Assembly (NCBI GenBank): GCA_035771165.1
Contig: JAWNZC010000122.1
Span: forward strand, 978,501 to 1,042,500
Reading direction: 5' to 3'
DNA: 64,000 nucleotides
DNA from: Paragorgia papillata
Lineage: Eukaryota; Cnidaria; Anthozoa; Scleralcyonacea; Coralliidae
A program made the position numbers and the translations under genes. Position 1 is the stretch's first letter. Each line of letters starts with the position of its first letter. Under the pieces are notes generated by a model. It worked only from the letters and a program-made list of their open reading frames with translations, had not been told where the DNA came from and made no database searches. Shown here piece after piece: positions 52,901 to 60,325 of this stretch.

Positions 52901-55336
52901 TTTACATCAAGTTGTTTAGACTATAGTGTTTGCAATATCGCTAGAAATTTGAATCATTAGTAACTAAGCTATCTCCAATAGTTTTGATTTGATGCCTAAG
53001 AAGGCTTGCGAGTTGCGAAGCATTTATTAAACATTTTTCGCGTCTAAATTTTGGAGCTTCGTGAAACCTTATTCAATTGTCTCTAACGTCCGAACTTGTA
53101 GGTTTGTGCGTAATCGAACATTGCAAGGTTATTATTTATTTATTTTTTTATTTTGTTGGCGATAGCTGTTACTTTGAAATATTTGAATTGAGGATGTTCA
53201 GAGAAGCACTTTATTTTTTTGTGAATTCGTTGGAAACAGAATTTTGTAAGGCTGTGTGTAATTTAGCCTGCCGATCTCATGCTAAAACTGTATTAATTAA
53301 TGGCGGCTTTCCAATCTTTATCGCCCAGTTGTTTAACCAAGCTTATCGTTGTAAAGTCAGCGAGATTTTATTCAGTTCAACAAGTCAGTTTTAAAGTCAG
53401 TTTTACGCCGGCCGAACCATATTATTTAAATGCACATATAGTCTATTTTGATTGGTTGCGCAGTTTTGTTTGCAAGTGGGCGTTTGGAAAAAACACAATA
53501 GACGTCGGCAGGCCCTTCTTTCATCTCGCCTCCCCAAAAGGCCTGCTACGCAGCAGTGATAGACAGAGCCATACAATACTCTGCAACTCAACTTTCTGCA
53601 GCTCTCCACTCCATGGACACGGCTTACTGTTCTTCACTGTGCGGCATTTTACAGTAAACTGGTTGATTTCTCTCTTAACAAATGTTAATATAAATATGGT
53701 GTGCCAATTGGTCCGTTCTTTGGCTGGTTCGCTTATTCGCATGTATAATGATAGTATCTTACTTTGTAGATCCTGTATTGAACCTCAGTTTTACAGTGAG
53801 CACATGTTGTAATTCTTTTGGGGCATTCCTTCTTGTTGTGAGTATCAAGCGCCTTTCGTTCAATATTTCGACCGCAAGCTTTCGGACATGGTAACTCAAC
53901 AAATTCACAGATTTTCAGATGATCCTGGAAAAGAAAAGAACAATGAAGTTCTTTAAAACATCGGTAAGAGATTCACCAAACAGAAAACGCAATCTTATAG
54001 AGTGCTGCGTGGGCAGTGTTTTAGATAGAGCAAAGTGAAAAGATGGGCGGAAATGAAAAGAAATTTCATAACGAAATACTGACATTTCGAGCGCAGTACT
54101 CTATTGAAGGGCTCCGCTCGAAACGTCAGTATTTCGTTATAACAACAATTCTCGGCAGCTTACCATGCATGCACCTTTTCATCTTGCTCTATCTTATGCT
54201 ACAGACCTATTAACCTTTCCCAATAGTGGATTTTTCCTTATGATGAATAAGACATGAGAGTCCAAAACCAAAGTACTGTAACTGGCTTTCAGCAAAAACT
54301 GTAAACAACCAAAACACTTTCAGTCACCGTAAACACTGTCGTATTTAAATTTTTGTCGCGATAAAATCTATTTTCACAAACACCATGTTAGCTCGATTTG
54401 CCTAATTTTCTGATTTCTGTAATGACCGGTCTTTACTGGTTTGAAAATTACAAGACCGCTCAAGAACCAATCAAATTGTAGGAAAGTCGCGTTAAGACCG
54501 CTCAGACAGAGCCATACAATACTCTTCACCTCAACTTTCTGCAGCTCTCCACTCCATGGACACGGCTTATTGTTCTCCACTGTGCGACATTTTACAGTAA
54601 ACTGGTTGATTTCTCTCTTGGCAAAGTTATCTGAGAAGACCTGGAACATAAGATAAAACATTAAAATATCTATACTGTAAAAACTCGTGACGTATAATCT
54701 TCGAGCTATAAACTCTCAAATTTTGCCATGGCTAGTTCATTTCTGAAGAAATTTGGGATCTCGGTAACAATGCCTTATGACGTATACAAATGGCCATCTG
54801 GACATAAGAACAATAATATATTTTACCATCAATAGTCCATCTACAGTACAGTACTCACGTCACTGGCGCCAAGTTCTAGATTATCCGCGGGACATCTTCG
54901 ACCATTTGTTCTAAAAATTAAACTTTTTACAATAAATAGATAAAACCCCCAACGACCAGAAGGTTGTAGGTTCGAGTCCCACTTGGGATATCAGAAAGTT
55001 TTTTCTGAGTAAAATAGGCTCGAAGAACATTTACACTCAATTCGCATACCTTATATGACGTTCAATGCAACTTTTACAAAATCTATGGCCGCACGCCGTT
55101 TGAACGGGATCTCGTAAACACATCAAACATATGGAACATTCATAATCTGGCGTAACTGGTGGGTCAAATAACTCATCATAGCCGTCTTGTCTCGGTTCAT
55201 TGACCACAGGTAAACTGTTATCATTGGGCGGAATAACATCATTGCTGGCGGCTGGTAACGATTGTGATCCAGGGGATACGTATGCCTCGTTTTGCTCTCC
55301 AGTAACATCACTGGCAAGATCGCGGTAATACGCCAT
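38950..55336 (-). CDS. TRAF-B: complete TRAF-family adaptor (RING, zf-TRAF, coiled coil, MATH)
   Basis: Eight coding exons: 55,336-55,050, 54,910-54,859, 54,640-54,530, 53,924-53,763, 51,571-51,410, 46,526-46,458, 40,775-40,285 and 39,280-38,950. Summed length is 1,665 bp, exactly 555 codons with stop. All junctions have AG/GT and matching phase. Domains: RING ([12 protein letters not shown]...CPADN); TRAF fingers ([15 protein letters not shown], twice; [20 protein letters not shown]); a coiled coil ([20 protein letters not shown]); MATH ([17 protein letters not shown], then [17 protein letters not shown] and [20 protein letters not shown]). TRAF proteins couple receptors to NF-kB/MAPK signalling through RING E3 activity and MATH-receptor binding. 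The layout suits TRAF4/TRAF6-like members. Introns carry many elements, including a viral palindrome. No coding lesion is visible. Confidence 0.85.
39310..39375. repeat. Hairpin-element remnant similar to 31,223-31,331
   Basis: Shares GTTTTGTGGAAACAC and GCTAAGCTTTC. Only one arm is obvious. Confidence 0.45.
39495..39618. mobile_element. Hairpin MITE
   Basis: ATGATATCAAGAATTACCAAG left and its near-inverse (CTTGATAATTCTTGATATCAT) right, with CCGAGGTTTGT / ACAAACCGAGG inside. Confidence 0.8.
39688..39750. repeat. Poly-A / poly-T tract
   Basis: A run of 16 As then several T runs of 11-20 interrupted by C and GC. Low-complexity, possibly an inverted pair of tails. Confidence 0.9.
40285..40775 (-). 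CDS. TRAF-B exon 7, coiled coil and start of MATH
   Basis: Acceptor TTATTTTAG, donor GTATAT. Begins [20 protein letters not shown], has a Ser/Ala-rich linker, then heptads around [20 protein letters not shown] and the MATH start [17 protein letters not shown] through FYGYKLCL. 491 bp. Confidence 0.88.
40917..40949. repeat. Poly-C tract, 33 bases
   Basis: Uninterrupted C run (G on the minus strand). It could form a G-quadruplex on the minus strand or be a sequencing length artefact. Confidence 0.95.
40965..41100. repeat. Direct repeat pair, copy 1 (copy 2 at about 41,575-41,720)
   Basis: GGGATGCCGCCTCATTAATA, GACGAACGC and GGATA(G/A)TTAGTGC recur in the same order in both copies, with GACGAACGCAT amplified in copy 2. 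Confidence 0.65.
41101..41794. other. TRAF-B intron sequence, repeat copy 2 and flank of the palindrome
   Basis: Holds direct repeat copy 2 at 41,575-41,720. No gene is supported. Confidence 0.4.
41946..43131 (-). pseudogene. Packaging-ATPase-like gene, left arm (frameshifted)
   Basis: Two ORFs: 43,131-42,877 and 42,830-41,946. The first has a C2H2 finger ([20 protein letters not shown], then VH) and a P-loop-like GCTQSGKK. The second has the Walker B segment NLIVLDDLM, then [36 protein letters not shown] and a Gln-rich C-terminal region. The order matches A32/FtsK-HerA-type DNA-packaging ATPases of Polintons and large DNA viruses, with an added finger. The Thr/Ser that should follow the P-loop Lys is Lys. 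One extra A in an A-run (five against four in the right arm, near 42,890) breaks the frame between the ORFs. Dead copy; family name is inference. Confidence 0.68.
43195..43670. repeat. GC-rich self-inverted minisatellite at the palindrome centre
   Basis: Units of about 21 bp such as CACCCCCAGGGGTACCCCAA on the left, and the inverse (GGGGTACCCCTGGGGGTGTT) on the right, meeting near 43,430 at CCCCGGGGTACCGCTGGGGT. GGTACC and CCCAGGGG are themselves palindromic. Frames through it ([13 protein letters not shown]) are repeat artefacts. Confidence 0.92.
43757..44972 (+). pseudogene. Packaging-ATPase-like gene, right arm (different lesions)
   Basis: The frame from the ATG at 43,757 ([20 protein letters not shown]) runs without break through the finger, [23 protein letters not shown] and NLIVLDDLM to about 44,290. 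There two extra bases relative to the left arm shift the frame. A CAA-to-TAA change gives a stop at 44,592-44,594, after which homology continues to 44,972 and beyond ([17 protein letters not shown], from 44,969). The arms are thus broken at different places but share the P-loop Thr/Ser-to-Lys change. No capsid, polymerase or integrase gene is nearby. Confidence 0.68.
45065..45790 (+). repeat. R3 repeat, copy B, abutting the palindrome
   Basis: 45,065-45,182 is the inverse of 14,980-15,145 (GAGTTGAGGTCTGTGC, CCGATATTTCAC, CCGAACAAGCGAGGTCAATA). The rest, up to 45,790, is AT-rich with ATTATGGCAGACATTTTC; no gene. Confidence 0.6.
46118..46356 (+). repeat. R4 dispersed repeat, copy A (copy B 62,297-62,527)
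   Basis: About 240 bp shared in the same orientation: ATTTACATAAACTTTGG, AGACAACGTTATTTTTCAAA, ACTTACCAAATGGGTCG and TTTTAAATCTGATAAAACAC. The short frames in it have no domain. Confidence 0.75.
46458..46526 (-). CDS. TRAF-B exon 6 (last zf-TRAF)
   Basis: 69 bp, phase 0. Acceptor CGTACATTTAG, donor GTATGG. Encodes [20 protein letters not shown] then GCK. The H...C...C...C spacing fits the last TRAF finger before the coiled coil. Confidence 0.82.
46530..47300. other. TRAF-B intron, unassigned
   Basis: Two similar stretches, about 46,620-46,690 and 47,010-47,075, share GGCTGAAMTGGTTCTTATAT and GGTTCTTAAT. No gene is supported; the short plus-strand frame at 47,091-47,291 has no signature. Confidence 0.4.
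47303..48029. mobile_element. TIR/foldback element, 0.73 kb
   Basis: Left arm TACCGTTTGAGAAAAGACTT with GGATTCAAGGGTTCA; right arm is its inverse, about 90 bp. A second inverse pair, TTTTGATGTGAATACTA (about 47,418) and TAGTATTCACATCAAAA (about 47,785), extends the fold. No ORF with domain content. Confidence 0.82.
48030..48830. other. TRAF-B intron with element-like fragments
   Basis: 48,100-48,200 holds GGGTACCAACCTCGTACCCA and related sequence also found at 49,735-49,765, 50,578-50,595 and 60,735-60,765. CAAGATGGCCGCCAC at 48,268 and AAGATGGCGGCGAC at 48,801 resemble element ends. No gene is supported. Confidence 0.4.
48836..51112. mobile_element. Large inverted-repeat (foldback) element, 2.3 kb
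   Basis: Arm 48,836-49,290 is the inverse of 50,670-51,112 (AAAACAGAATTATACAA, TTTTTAAGTC, CGGCCGAGATGGTTTTCGTC). Inner pairs continue: 49,371-49,426 with 50,597-50,652, and 49,760-49,826 with 50,522-50,595 (CTCGTCCCCAGAGCCTCTCC). The centre (about 49,840-50,515) is single-copy with no recognised gene. An additional 330-bp piece in the left arm (49,430-49,760), carrying a poly-C run, breaks the symmetry. Confidence 0.85.
51410..51571 (-). CDS. TRAF-B exon 5 (duplicated zf-TRAF exon)
   Basis: 162 bp, 54 codons, phase 0. Acceptor TCTTTTCCAG, donor GTAAGATAC. Encodes [40 protein letters not shown] and [13 protein letters not shown]. Near-copy of exon 4 (53,763-53,924). Either or both could be spliced in without changing frame. 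Confidence 0.82.
51641..51870. mobile_element. MITE-1 copy B (uninterrupted)
   Basis: Contains the empty site for the foldback element at 51,665. TIRs TTTTAGATAGAGCAAAGTGA and the inverse at about 51,838-51,858. Inner hairpin TAACGAAATACTGAC / CATCAGTATTTCGTTA. Confidence 0.82.
51886..52066. repeat. R1 intron repeat, copy B
   Basis: Same order after MITE-1 as in copy C and copy A. Contains CTTTCAGTCACCGTAAAC and GTCGTATTTAAATTTTTGTC. Confidence 0.75.
52235..52535 (-). mobile_element. 5S-rRNA-derived SINE, copy 2
   Basis: In element sense it has GTTAAGCCCGGTTAGACGGG, then GTTAGTACTTGGATGGGTGA and CCGCTTGAGAATGACCCCG, closer to genuine 5S sequence than copy 1. The 3' end is (AAATCT)n-rich at 52,235-52,258. 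GACAGGGCCGTA (52,223-52,234) and GACAGAGCCATA (53,562-53,573) look like a target duplication now spread by the TIR element at the SINE head. Confidence 0.85.
52537..53553. mobile_element. TIR DNA element, about 1.0 kb, inserted at the SINE head
   Basis: CTGCGTAGCAGGCC(C)TTTGG then GGAGGCGAGATGAAAGAAGG at the left, with a near-perfect inverse of about 65 bp at the right. The interior has no transposase. Confidence 0.82.
53585..53690 (-). pseudogene. TRAF-B dead duplicate of the first zf-TRAF exon
   Basis: Matches 54,530-54,640 ([20 protein letters not shown]) but the donor GTGAAG has become TTGCAG and the acceptor side is replaced (TTAACAAATG for the exon start). It lies between exons 4 and 5, so it is part of the internal tandem duplication and is expected to be skipped. 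Confidence 0.8.
53763..53924 (-). CDS. TRAF-B exon 4 (zf-TRAF)
   Basis: 162 bp, phase 0. Encodes [40 protein letters not shown] and [13 protein letters not shown]. Acceptor TTCCAG, donor GTAAGA. Confidence 0.85.
53994..54205. mobile_element. MITE-1 copy C (uninterrupted)
   Basis: Same as copy B with a shorter centre. Second empty site for the 616-4,494 foldback at 54,013. Confidence 0.82.
54227..54363. repeat. R1 intron repeat, copy C
   Basis: Shorter than copy B, missing the AAAATCGTCTGGTGTTAGCC part. Same position between MITE-1 and the first zinc-finger exon. Confidence 0.72.
54530..54640 (-). CDS. TRAF-B exon 3 (first zf-TRAF)
   Basis: 111 bp, phase 0. Acceptor TTATGTTCCAG, donor GTGAAG. 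Encodes [20 protein letters not shown] then [17 protein letters not shown]. Confidence 0.85.
54859..54910 (-). CDS. TRAF-B exon 2 (end of RING)
   Basis: 52 bp. Acceptor AATTTTTAG, donor GTGAGT. Encodes [17 protein letters not shown]. Confidence 0.83.
54946..54990 (+). ncRNA. tRNA-like B-box remnant in TRAF-B intron 1
   Basis: TGTAGGTTCGAGTCCCACTT; counterpart of 15,560-15,600. SINE remnant. Confidence 0.4.
55050..55336 (-). CDS. TRAF-B exon 1 (RING)
   Basis: ATG at 55,336-55,334 ([20 protein letters not shown]). Ends ...[10 protein letters not shown] with donor GTATGC. A possible acceptor (TTTTGTAG) 12 bases before the ATG suggests an upstream untranslated exon. Confidence 0.85.
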
Positions 55337-55339
55337 TTA

Positions 55340-55600
55340 TCAAAATATCTACAAAACATATTGTAATACTCATTAATAATTCATGAAGAAAACACAAAAG
55401 AAATGAACGTTTAATCAGTAGTTGTATATAGATCGTTTCGACTATATGTTCCAATTGCCCAAATCTCTCCAATCAGACTAGAGATATCCGTTGAATCGCT
55501 CAATCTGATTGGATGGATTTAGGCGATTGGCACGATGGGGCAATCCAGACGATCTTATATTGCTAAGTTGACAAGGAATCGTTATGTTATTCTATTCTAC
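55340..55600. other. TRAF-B upstream region
   Basis: 55,340-55,430 is similar to 15,935-16,025 upstream of TRAF-A, marking the 5' edge of the duplication. Nothing else is recognised. Confidence 0.45.
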
Positions 55601-55922
55601 AGTGTGTATCAAAAAAATTCGAACCCTTAGAAAATGAATTAGCATTCTTTTCAAACAACCTATTGTAGTAGTTTGAAAGCCCTAGCACTTCGCTGAACCC
55701 ACAGATGCGTAAAACACACGGTCTTATACATGCACCTGAGAAATTAAGAAAACTTGAAGTGTATGCATGGTGAAAGTATTTAAAAGCTTTTTCGCTTCGT
55801 TTAACTTATGTGCTGATTAATTTATAACGCAGCGCTTTTAGGGCTTTCAAACTACTACAATAGGTTGTTTGAAAAGAATGCTAATTCATTTTCTAAGGGT
55901 TCGAATTTTTTTGATACACACT
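55601..55922. mobile_element. MITE-6, 322 bp, long perfect TIRs (AGTGTGTATCAAAAAAATTC)
   Basis: Arms of about 85 bp (55,601-55,688 and 55,838-55,922) are exact inverses by eye, including GTTTGAAAAGAATGCTAATT. The loop is about 150 bp. The ends resemble mariner/Tc1-type MITEs. Confidence 0.93.
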
Positions 55923-56058
55923 CTATACATATAAAAAATTTTCACCTCTTTAATTTTACCCAGTTGGACATCTGCCTAATTGATAACACGACCAAACTAA
56001 CACCTGCTTTCCACCCGCGGGAAGCCATGATGAATAAGATAAATCATAGTTATTCTAA

Positions 56059-56294
56059 ACATGGTTTGGAAACCCGGCAAACTTCAAAGCGGTCAACAAT
56101 CAAGCTACGATTCATGTTGAAAGGTACACGAAGGTGCACAAATCCTTTGTTTTAGGTTTATTAATATTTAAACAGTACGGTTGAGCGATTCAACCCAAAC
56201 GTTGCTATTGGATGATTGCTTCATTATACAGAAAACACAATATGTTCAGTAACCGTGAAAGTGCACACATTTCCATAAACCTGAACAAAAACAT
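56059..56294 (+). mobile_element. R2 TIR element, copy C, truncated by the second Gypsy
   Basis: Uninterrupted version of the left three quarters of R2 (compare 13,998 and 29,918). Homology stops at CTGAACAAAAACAT, where the presumed Gypsy LTR begins. Confidence 0.7.
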
Positions 56295-56558
56295 ACAACA
56301 ATTATAATATCTTTATTTAGACTCAAACACAACGAAAACTACTATGCTATCAATCCATGATGTTTACACTCCTAGGGTCCCAACGCGAGTGTCTACTTTC
56401 ACACGTGTCTATGATTACGTCATCATCACACTTCTCCCTACGTTGCACATTACACATTCTATTTTCAGTAGTTGTTAACAGAACTCAACGTGTGGTTTTT
56501 GTTGGGGTTTTTTGTTACATATATATATGGTAGTCATAAACTTGCTTTGTACTGTCAT

Positions 56559-57884
56559 TTAATGAGAAACAACTGAAGAGTTTGGATCATGATAAAAGTT
56601 TGTCTGCTGCCTGTTTCTTATCGGGTATCTTCTTGCTTCTTCTTCATTTTGTTGATCCTGTCCATTTCTCATCCTCCCATCTTCCTCGTCATCCCAGACT
56701 TCATCCAGATCATCACAAGATTGGTCTTGTTCATTGTCGTGGTTTATGGGTTTGAAGTAGGATATGTTCCTGGTTATTTGATGCGAATGTCTTTTAGCTG
56801 TGATGGTAGAGCCTTTGACTTTAATTACCTTGTATGGACTGGGGTTAAATTTAGTTGAAAATGTATTCTTCTTTTGTTGCTTACAGAGGACTAAATCACC
56901 AATATTGATCTGGATTTTCTTTACATGTCTGGCCTGGTCAGCATACGTTTTCATTTTCGTCTTGGCTTCCTGGTCGTTCTGCCTGGCCACTGCATGCTTG
57001 TTGATTGGTTTGGGTGTTGTGGGTTGTTGTGGTAGTTTGGTACGGATTGTTCTGTTGAACAGCAGTTCTGCTGGGGCAACCTTGGTGGTACTATGGGGTG
57101 CTGCTCGATAGTTCAGAAGAAAGGTATATAGCTCCTTTTTCCATAGTTTTCCTTCTGTGCGTGCTGTTAGGATGGATTTTAGCAATGGTTTCATGAATGA
57201 CTCCGCTTCCGAGTTCCCTTGTGGCCATAATGGGGTAATTGTGTTGAACTGTATGCCATGGATCTCCATGTATCTTCTTATTTCGTGTCCGTTAAATGGT
57301 GGTCCATTATCAGTGATTACTTTGTGAGGCATTCCATGTGTGGAGAATATTCTGTCGAGTTTTGGTATGACGGTGGGTGCCGCTGTTGAATGTATAATTT
57401 CAACTTCTGGGTATCTGGAATAAGCATCTATGACAACCAGTAGTAGCTCTCCACTTGGAAGGGGACCAAGGAAATCCATATGCACCGTATGCCATGGTGC
57501 TGGTGGCAGTCTTGACATCTTTAGAGGTACAGGAGGGTTAGCTGGTGTAGTACTTTGACATGGGATACAGGAGTCTATGATCTTCTTTACTGCCGTGTCG
57601 ATGAATGGGAACCAAATTTTCTCTCGTATTAATTGTTTAGTTTTGGTCAATCCCTGATGACCTTCATGGGCCAGGTCTATAGCTTGCTGTCGTAGTGTGG
57701 TTGGTATTATAATTCGTGTTGACTTTAGGACCAGGTCGTTGTCGTTGCTGGTGGAAAGTTCACTGCGAACCCTGTAGTAGATATCAAGTTCTCGTCTGTT
57801 GATTCGATCTTGGATCTGTGAGCTTTCTTGACTCATGCCACTTTCCAGTTCTGATGTACTTGGCAACTGCTTGAAGAGTTGCAT
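56559..57884 (-). CDS. Gypsy-2 integrase ORF
   Basis: H2C2 finger (HEGHQGLTKTKQLIREKIWF, CIPC), then D,D,E core landmarks HMDFLGPLPSGELLLVVIDA, VITDNGPPFNGHE and LWPQGNSEAESFMK. The C-terminus has INIGDLVLCKQ and an acidic tail. 441 codons, no internal stop. Confidence 0.9.
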   Translation of the reverse strand: MQLFKQLPSTSELESGMSQESSQIQDRINRRELDIYYRVRSELSTSNDNDLVLKSTRIIIPTTLRQQAIDLAHEGHQGLTKTKQLIREKIWFPFIDTAVKKIIDSCIPCQSTTPANPPVPLKMSRLPPAPWHTVHMDFLGPLPSGELLLVVIDAYSRYPEVEIIHSTAAPTVIPKLDRIFSTHGMPHKVITDNGPPFNGHEIRRYMEIHGIQFNTITPLWPQGNSEAESFMKPLLKSILTARTEGKLWKKELYTFLLNYRAAPHSTTKVAPAELLFNRTIRTKLPQQPTTPKPINKHAVARQNDQEAKTKMKTYADQARHVKKIQINIGDLVLCKQQKKNTFSTKFNPSPYKVIKVKGSTITAKRHSHQITRNISYFKPINHDNEQDQSCDDLDEVWDDEEDGRMRNGQDQQNEEEARRYPIRNRQQTNFYHDPNSSVVSH

Positions 57885-58395
57885 CTTCCTTTGTCTGTGT
57901 TTTGATGTCTTCGAGGCTGATCGACTTTAGCGTTGTATGTTGAGCAATGAAGTTGATGTATTCTTCTGCTACATTTCTATGATGGTATGTTTCTGCTGTC
58001 ACCACTGGGTGTCGCGACATGTAGTCAGAGGGATTATCTTTTCCAGGGCGATATTTTACGGTGAAGCGGTACTTGTGAAGGCGTAGGAACCATCTTTCTA
58101 TCCTGGCAGGTGGTTTGGAGTTAGGATTGCTGCAGATTAATTCAAGTGGTTTGTGGTCAGTGTATAACACAAATTCTGCACCGTAGAGGTAGATATGGAA
58201 TCTTTCCATGGCCCATACTATGGCGAGTGCTTCTCGTTCAGTTTGGCTGTATCTTTGTTCCACAGGAGTGAGAGCTCGACTTGCATAGGCGATCACTTTG
58301 TAGTCTTCTTTACCTGGAGCGTCTTGTTGTAGGATCGCACCCAAACCAGTTGGGCTTGCATCGACCGTGAGTTCTGTTTGTTTTTTTTGTGTCAA
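57784..58395 (-). CDS. Gypsy-2 RNase H ORF
   Basis: LTVDASPTGLGAILQQ, SQTEREALAIVWAMERFHIY and YTDHKPLELI are RNase H landmarks. Frame changes against RT near the T-run at 58,379-58,388 and against IN near 57,880. Confidence 0.88.
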   Translation of the reverse strand: MTQKKQTELTVDASPTGLGAILQQDAPGKEDYKVIAYASRALTPVEQRYSQTEREALAIVWAMERFHIYLYGAEFVLYTDHKPLELICSNPNSKPPARIERWFLRLHKYRFTVKYRPGKDNPSDYMSRHPVVTAETYHHRNVAEEYINFIAQHTTLKSISLEDIKTQTKEDATLQAVAKYIRTGKWHESRKLTDPRSNQQTRT

Positions 58396-59611
58396 AATAT
58401 GCCATGACTGGGGCAGAAGTTAGAGCTGCTGTCAATGTTTTCCAAGCGTTCTCATGCATTGGTGACCACTCAAATCTGGCACTCTTCTTGGTGAGTTCAC
58501 GTAGAGGTGCTGTTATGGTTGCATAGTTGATAATGAATTTTGAACAATAGTTCGCCATTCCCAGTAGGCTGCGAACTCCACTGACATTAGATGGATGGGG
58601 CGCGTTGACTATGGCGGCTATCTTCTTGGGGTCAGGACTAACTCCGTCTGCAGAAAAAATCATCCCGAAGAATTCGAGGGTATGCTTGTTGTAAGCGCCT
58701 TTTGACTCGTTGAGGGTGAGACCAACTTGTCGCAATCGTGCGAAGACATTCCTAAGAGCTGTGTCGTGGGCAGACTGTGTAAAACCAAAGATTAAGATGT
58801 CATCGCTGATGTTAAGAACACCATCAATACCAGCAATGGCTTGGCTTATAGCAAACTGGAATACTTCAGCTGCTGAGGATGTCCCATAGTTGAGTTGGAC
58901 GTATCGATGTAGCCCTTTATGAGTACGAAAAGTAGTAATGTTCCTGGACTCCGGTGCGAGGTATATTTGATGATAGCCATGGCGAAGATCTAATTTGGAA
59001 AACACTGTAGCACCATTTAGTTTGTGAATAAGTTCATCGACAGTGGGCATAGGATGGCGCTCGCGGAGTATTGCTGTGTTGGGAAGACGCATGTCCACAC
59101 AAATTCTTACTTCGTCTGGGTTTTTCGGTTTCGGTGTTACAACTAATGGTGAAACCCATGGAGTAGGACCTGTACAGGGTTCGATGATGCCGTTTTCTGC
59201 TAAGTGGTCAAGCTCTTCGTCTACTTTGTTACGAATGTGAAATGGTATTCTCCTTTCTGGTTGTGCAACAGGCTTTACATTGGGGTCTATGTGAAGTTTG
59301 ATTTGAAAGTTTTTGAGGCAACCAATTCCACTGAATAAGTCTCGATACTCACTGGTTAGATCTTGAATAAATGTATCATCATGATTGTGGGTGTTGCTTT
59401 CGTTGATTGGGGCCGATTGTGTTTTGGTCGCATCGTTGTCTTGGTTGACCATTTCCGCTTTAGCGATGTTGTTGACTTGTAGCTTTATTAAGCCCAGCTC
59501 TGCTGCCGTTTGGGAACAAACTAAGTTTCCATTGTTTCCTTTTGTCACATGAAACTTAGCAGCTGTAATCTTCTTTTTCGATTCTACGATTTCTTCGAAT
59601 ACGCCAACCAT
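58310..59611 (-). pseudogene. Gypsy-2 reverse transcriptase ORF (altered catalytic motif)
   Basis: PWVSPLVVTPKPKNPDEVRI, FSKLDLRHGYHQI and SSAAEVFQFAIS are RT blocks. The YxDD catalytic box reads NISDDILIFG: Asp-Asp is kept but the aromatic residue is lost. LNYGTSSAAE replaces the usual LPFG-type block. Likely inactive. Confidence 0.85.
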
Positions 59612-59681
59612 TGGAAGCGGTGATTGTGAGCCATAAGCGTATACGCGAGCTTTTGGACGATGTAGCTTGATAGCTTTCTGT

Positions 59682-59850
59682 TTACAAGCTTTGGAAAGTT
59701 ATTTCATCGACGACGTTTATGGACGCCCCAGTATCTACAAGTGCTTGAAAGTTCACTCCATTGACTTTTAATTTGGCATTAAGGTTGTCTTTAGAGGTAT
59801 CTGTTCTTTCTTTTTTGACGGTGTATAGGTACTCTTCTTCTGATGATGAC
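59682..59850 (-). pseudogene. Gypsy-2 protease fragment
   Basis: VNGVNFQALVDTGASINVVD is a retropepsin active site (DTGA). The frame is closed at 59,682 and is out of phase with the RT ORF. Upstream codons run into the minisatellite. Confidence 0.78.
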
Positions 59851-59924
59851 TGGCTTTCATTACACGGCGCCTTGTTATCTGACAATGTTTTGATTGATGG
59901 CGGCTTGCTGGGGTAGGGATAAAA

Positions 59925-60225
59925 CGCGGATGCGGATGGCGGATGGCGGATGGCGGACGGCGGATGCGGATGGCGGATGGCGGATGAGAAAAGGCGGATA
60001 GAGGATAAAACGCGGATGAGAAAAGGCGGATAGAGGATAAAACGCGGATGAGAAAAGGCGGATAGAGGATAAAACGCGGATGAGAAAAGGCGGACAGAGG
60101 ATAAAACGCGGATGAGAAAAGGCGGATGGGGGATAAAACGTGGATGAGAAAAGGCGGATGGGGGATAAAACGCGGATGAGAAAAGGCGGATGGGGGATAA
60201 AACGCGGATGGGCAAAATAACGGGG
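59925..60225. repeat. 32-bp minisatellite (AAAACGCGGATGAGAAAAGG...)
   Basis: About eight units AAAACGCGGATGAGAAAAGG + CGGATAGAGGAT, with GGCGGATGGCGGATGCGGAT sub-repeats at 59,935-59,990. Minus-strand frames give RVLSPIRLFSSAFYP-type peptides in all phases, which are repeat artefacts. Confidence 0.93.
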
Positions 60226-60325
60226 GAACATAAAATAAAATGATATTAGATATAAAACCCTGTAGATATAAAACGAAAGAGAAAGAGAATTTAAAAAAAA
60301 GTATCAAAAGTATCGAAAGTATCCA

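Larger units (their letters stand above)
56295..59850 (-). mobile_element. Decayed Ty3/Gypsy element, pol only
   Basis: PR, RT, RNase H and IN are present in Gypsy order over four overlapping frames. No gag or 5' LTR is found; upstream of PR is a 32-bp minisatellite. A possible 3' LTR lies at about 56,295-56,437 (start TGTGATGATGACG after GTAGGGAGAAG, with AATAAAG near its end), unverified. A different lineage from the 9-14 kb element by sequence. Confidence 0.85.

Noticed and set aside
59875..60307. RVLSPIRLFSSAFYP-type frames as a signal-bearing protein
   Set aside because: 32-bp minisatellite read in three phases; only the final protease codons are real.
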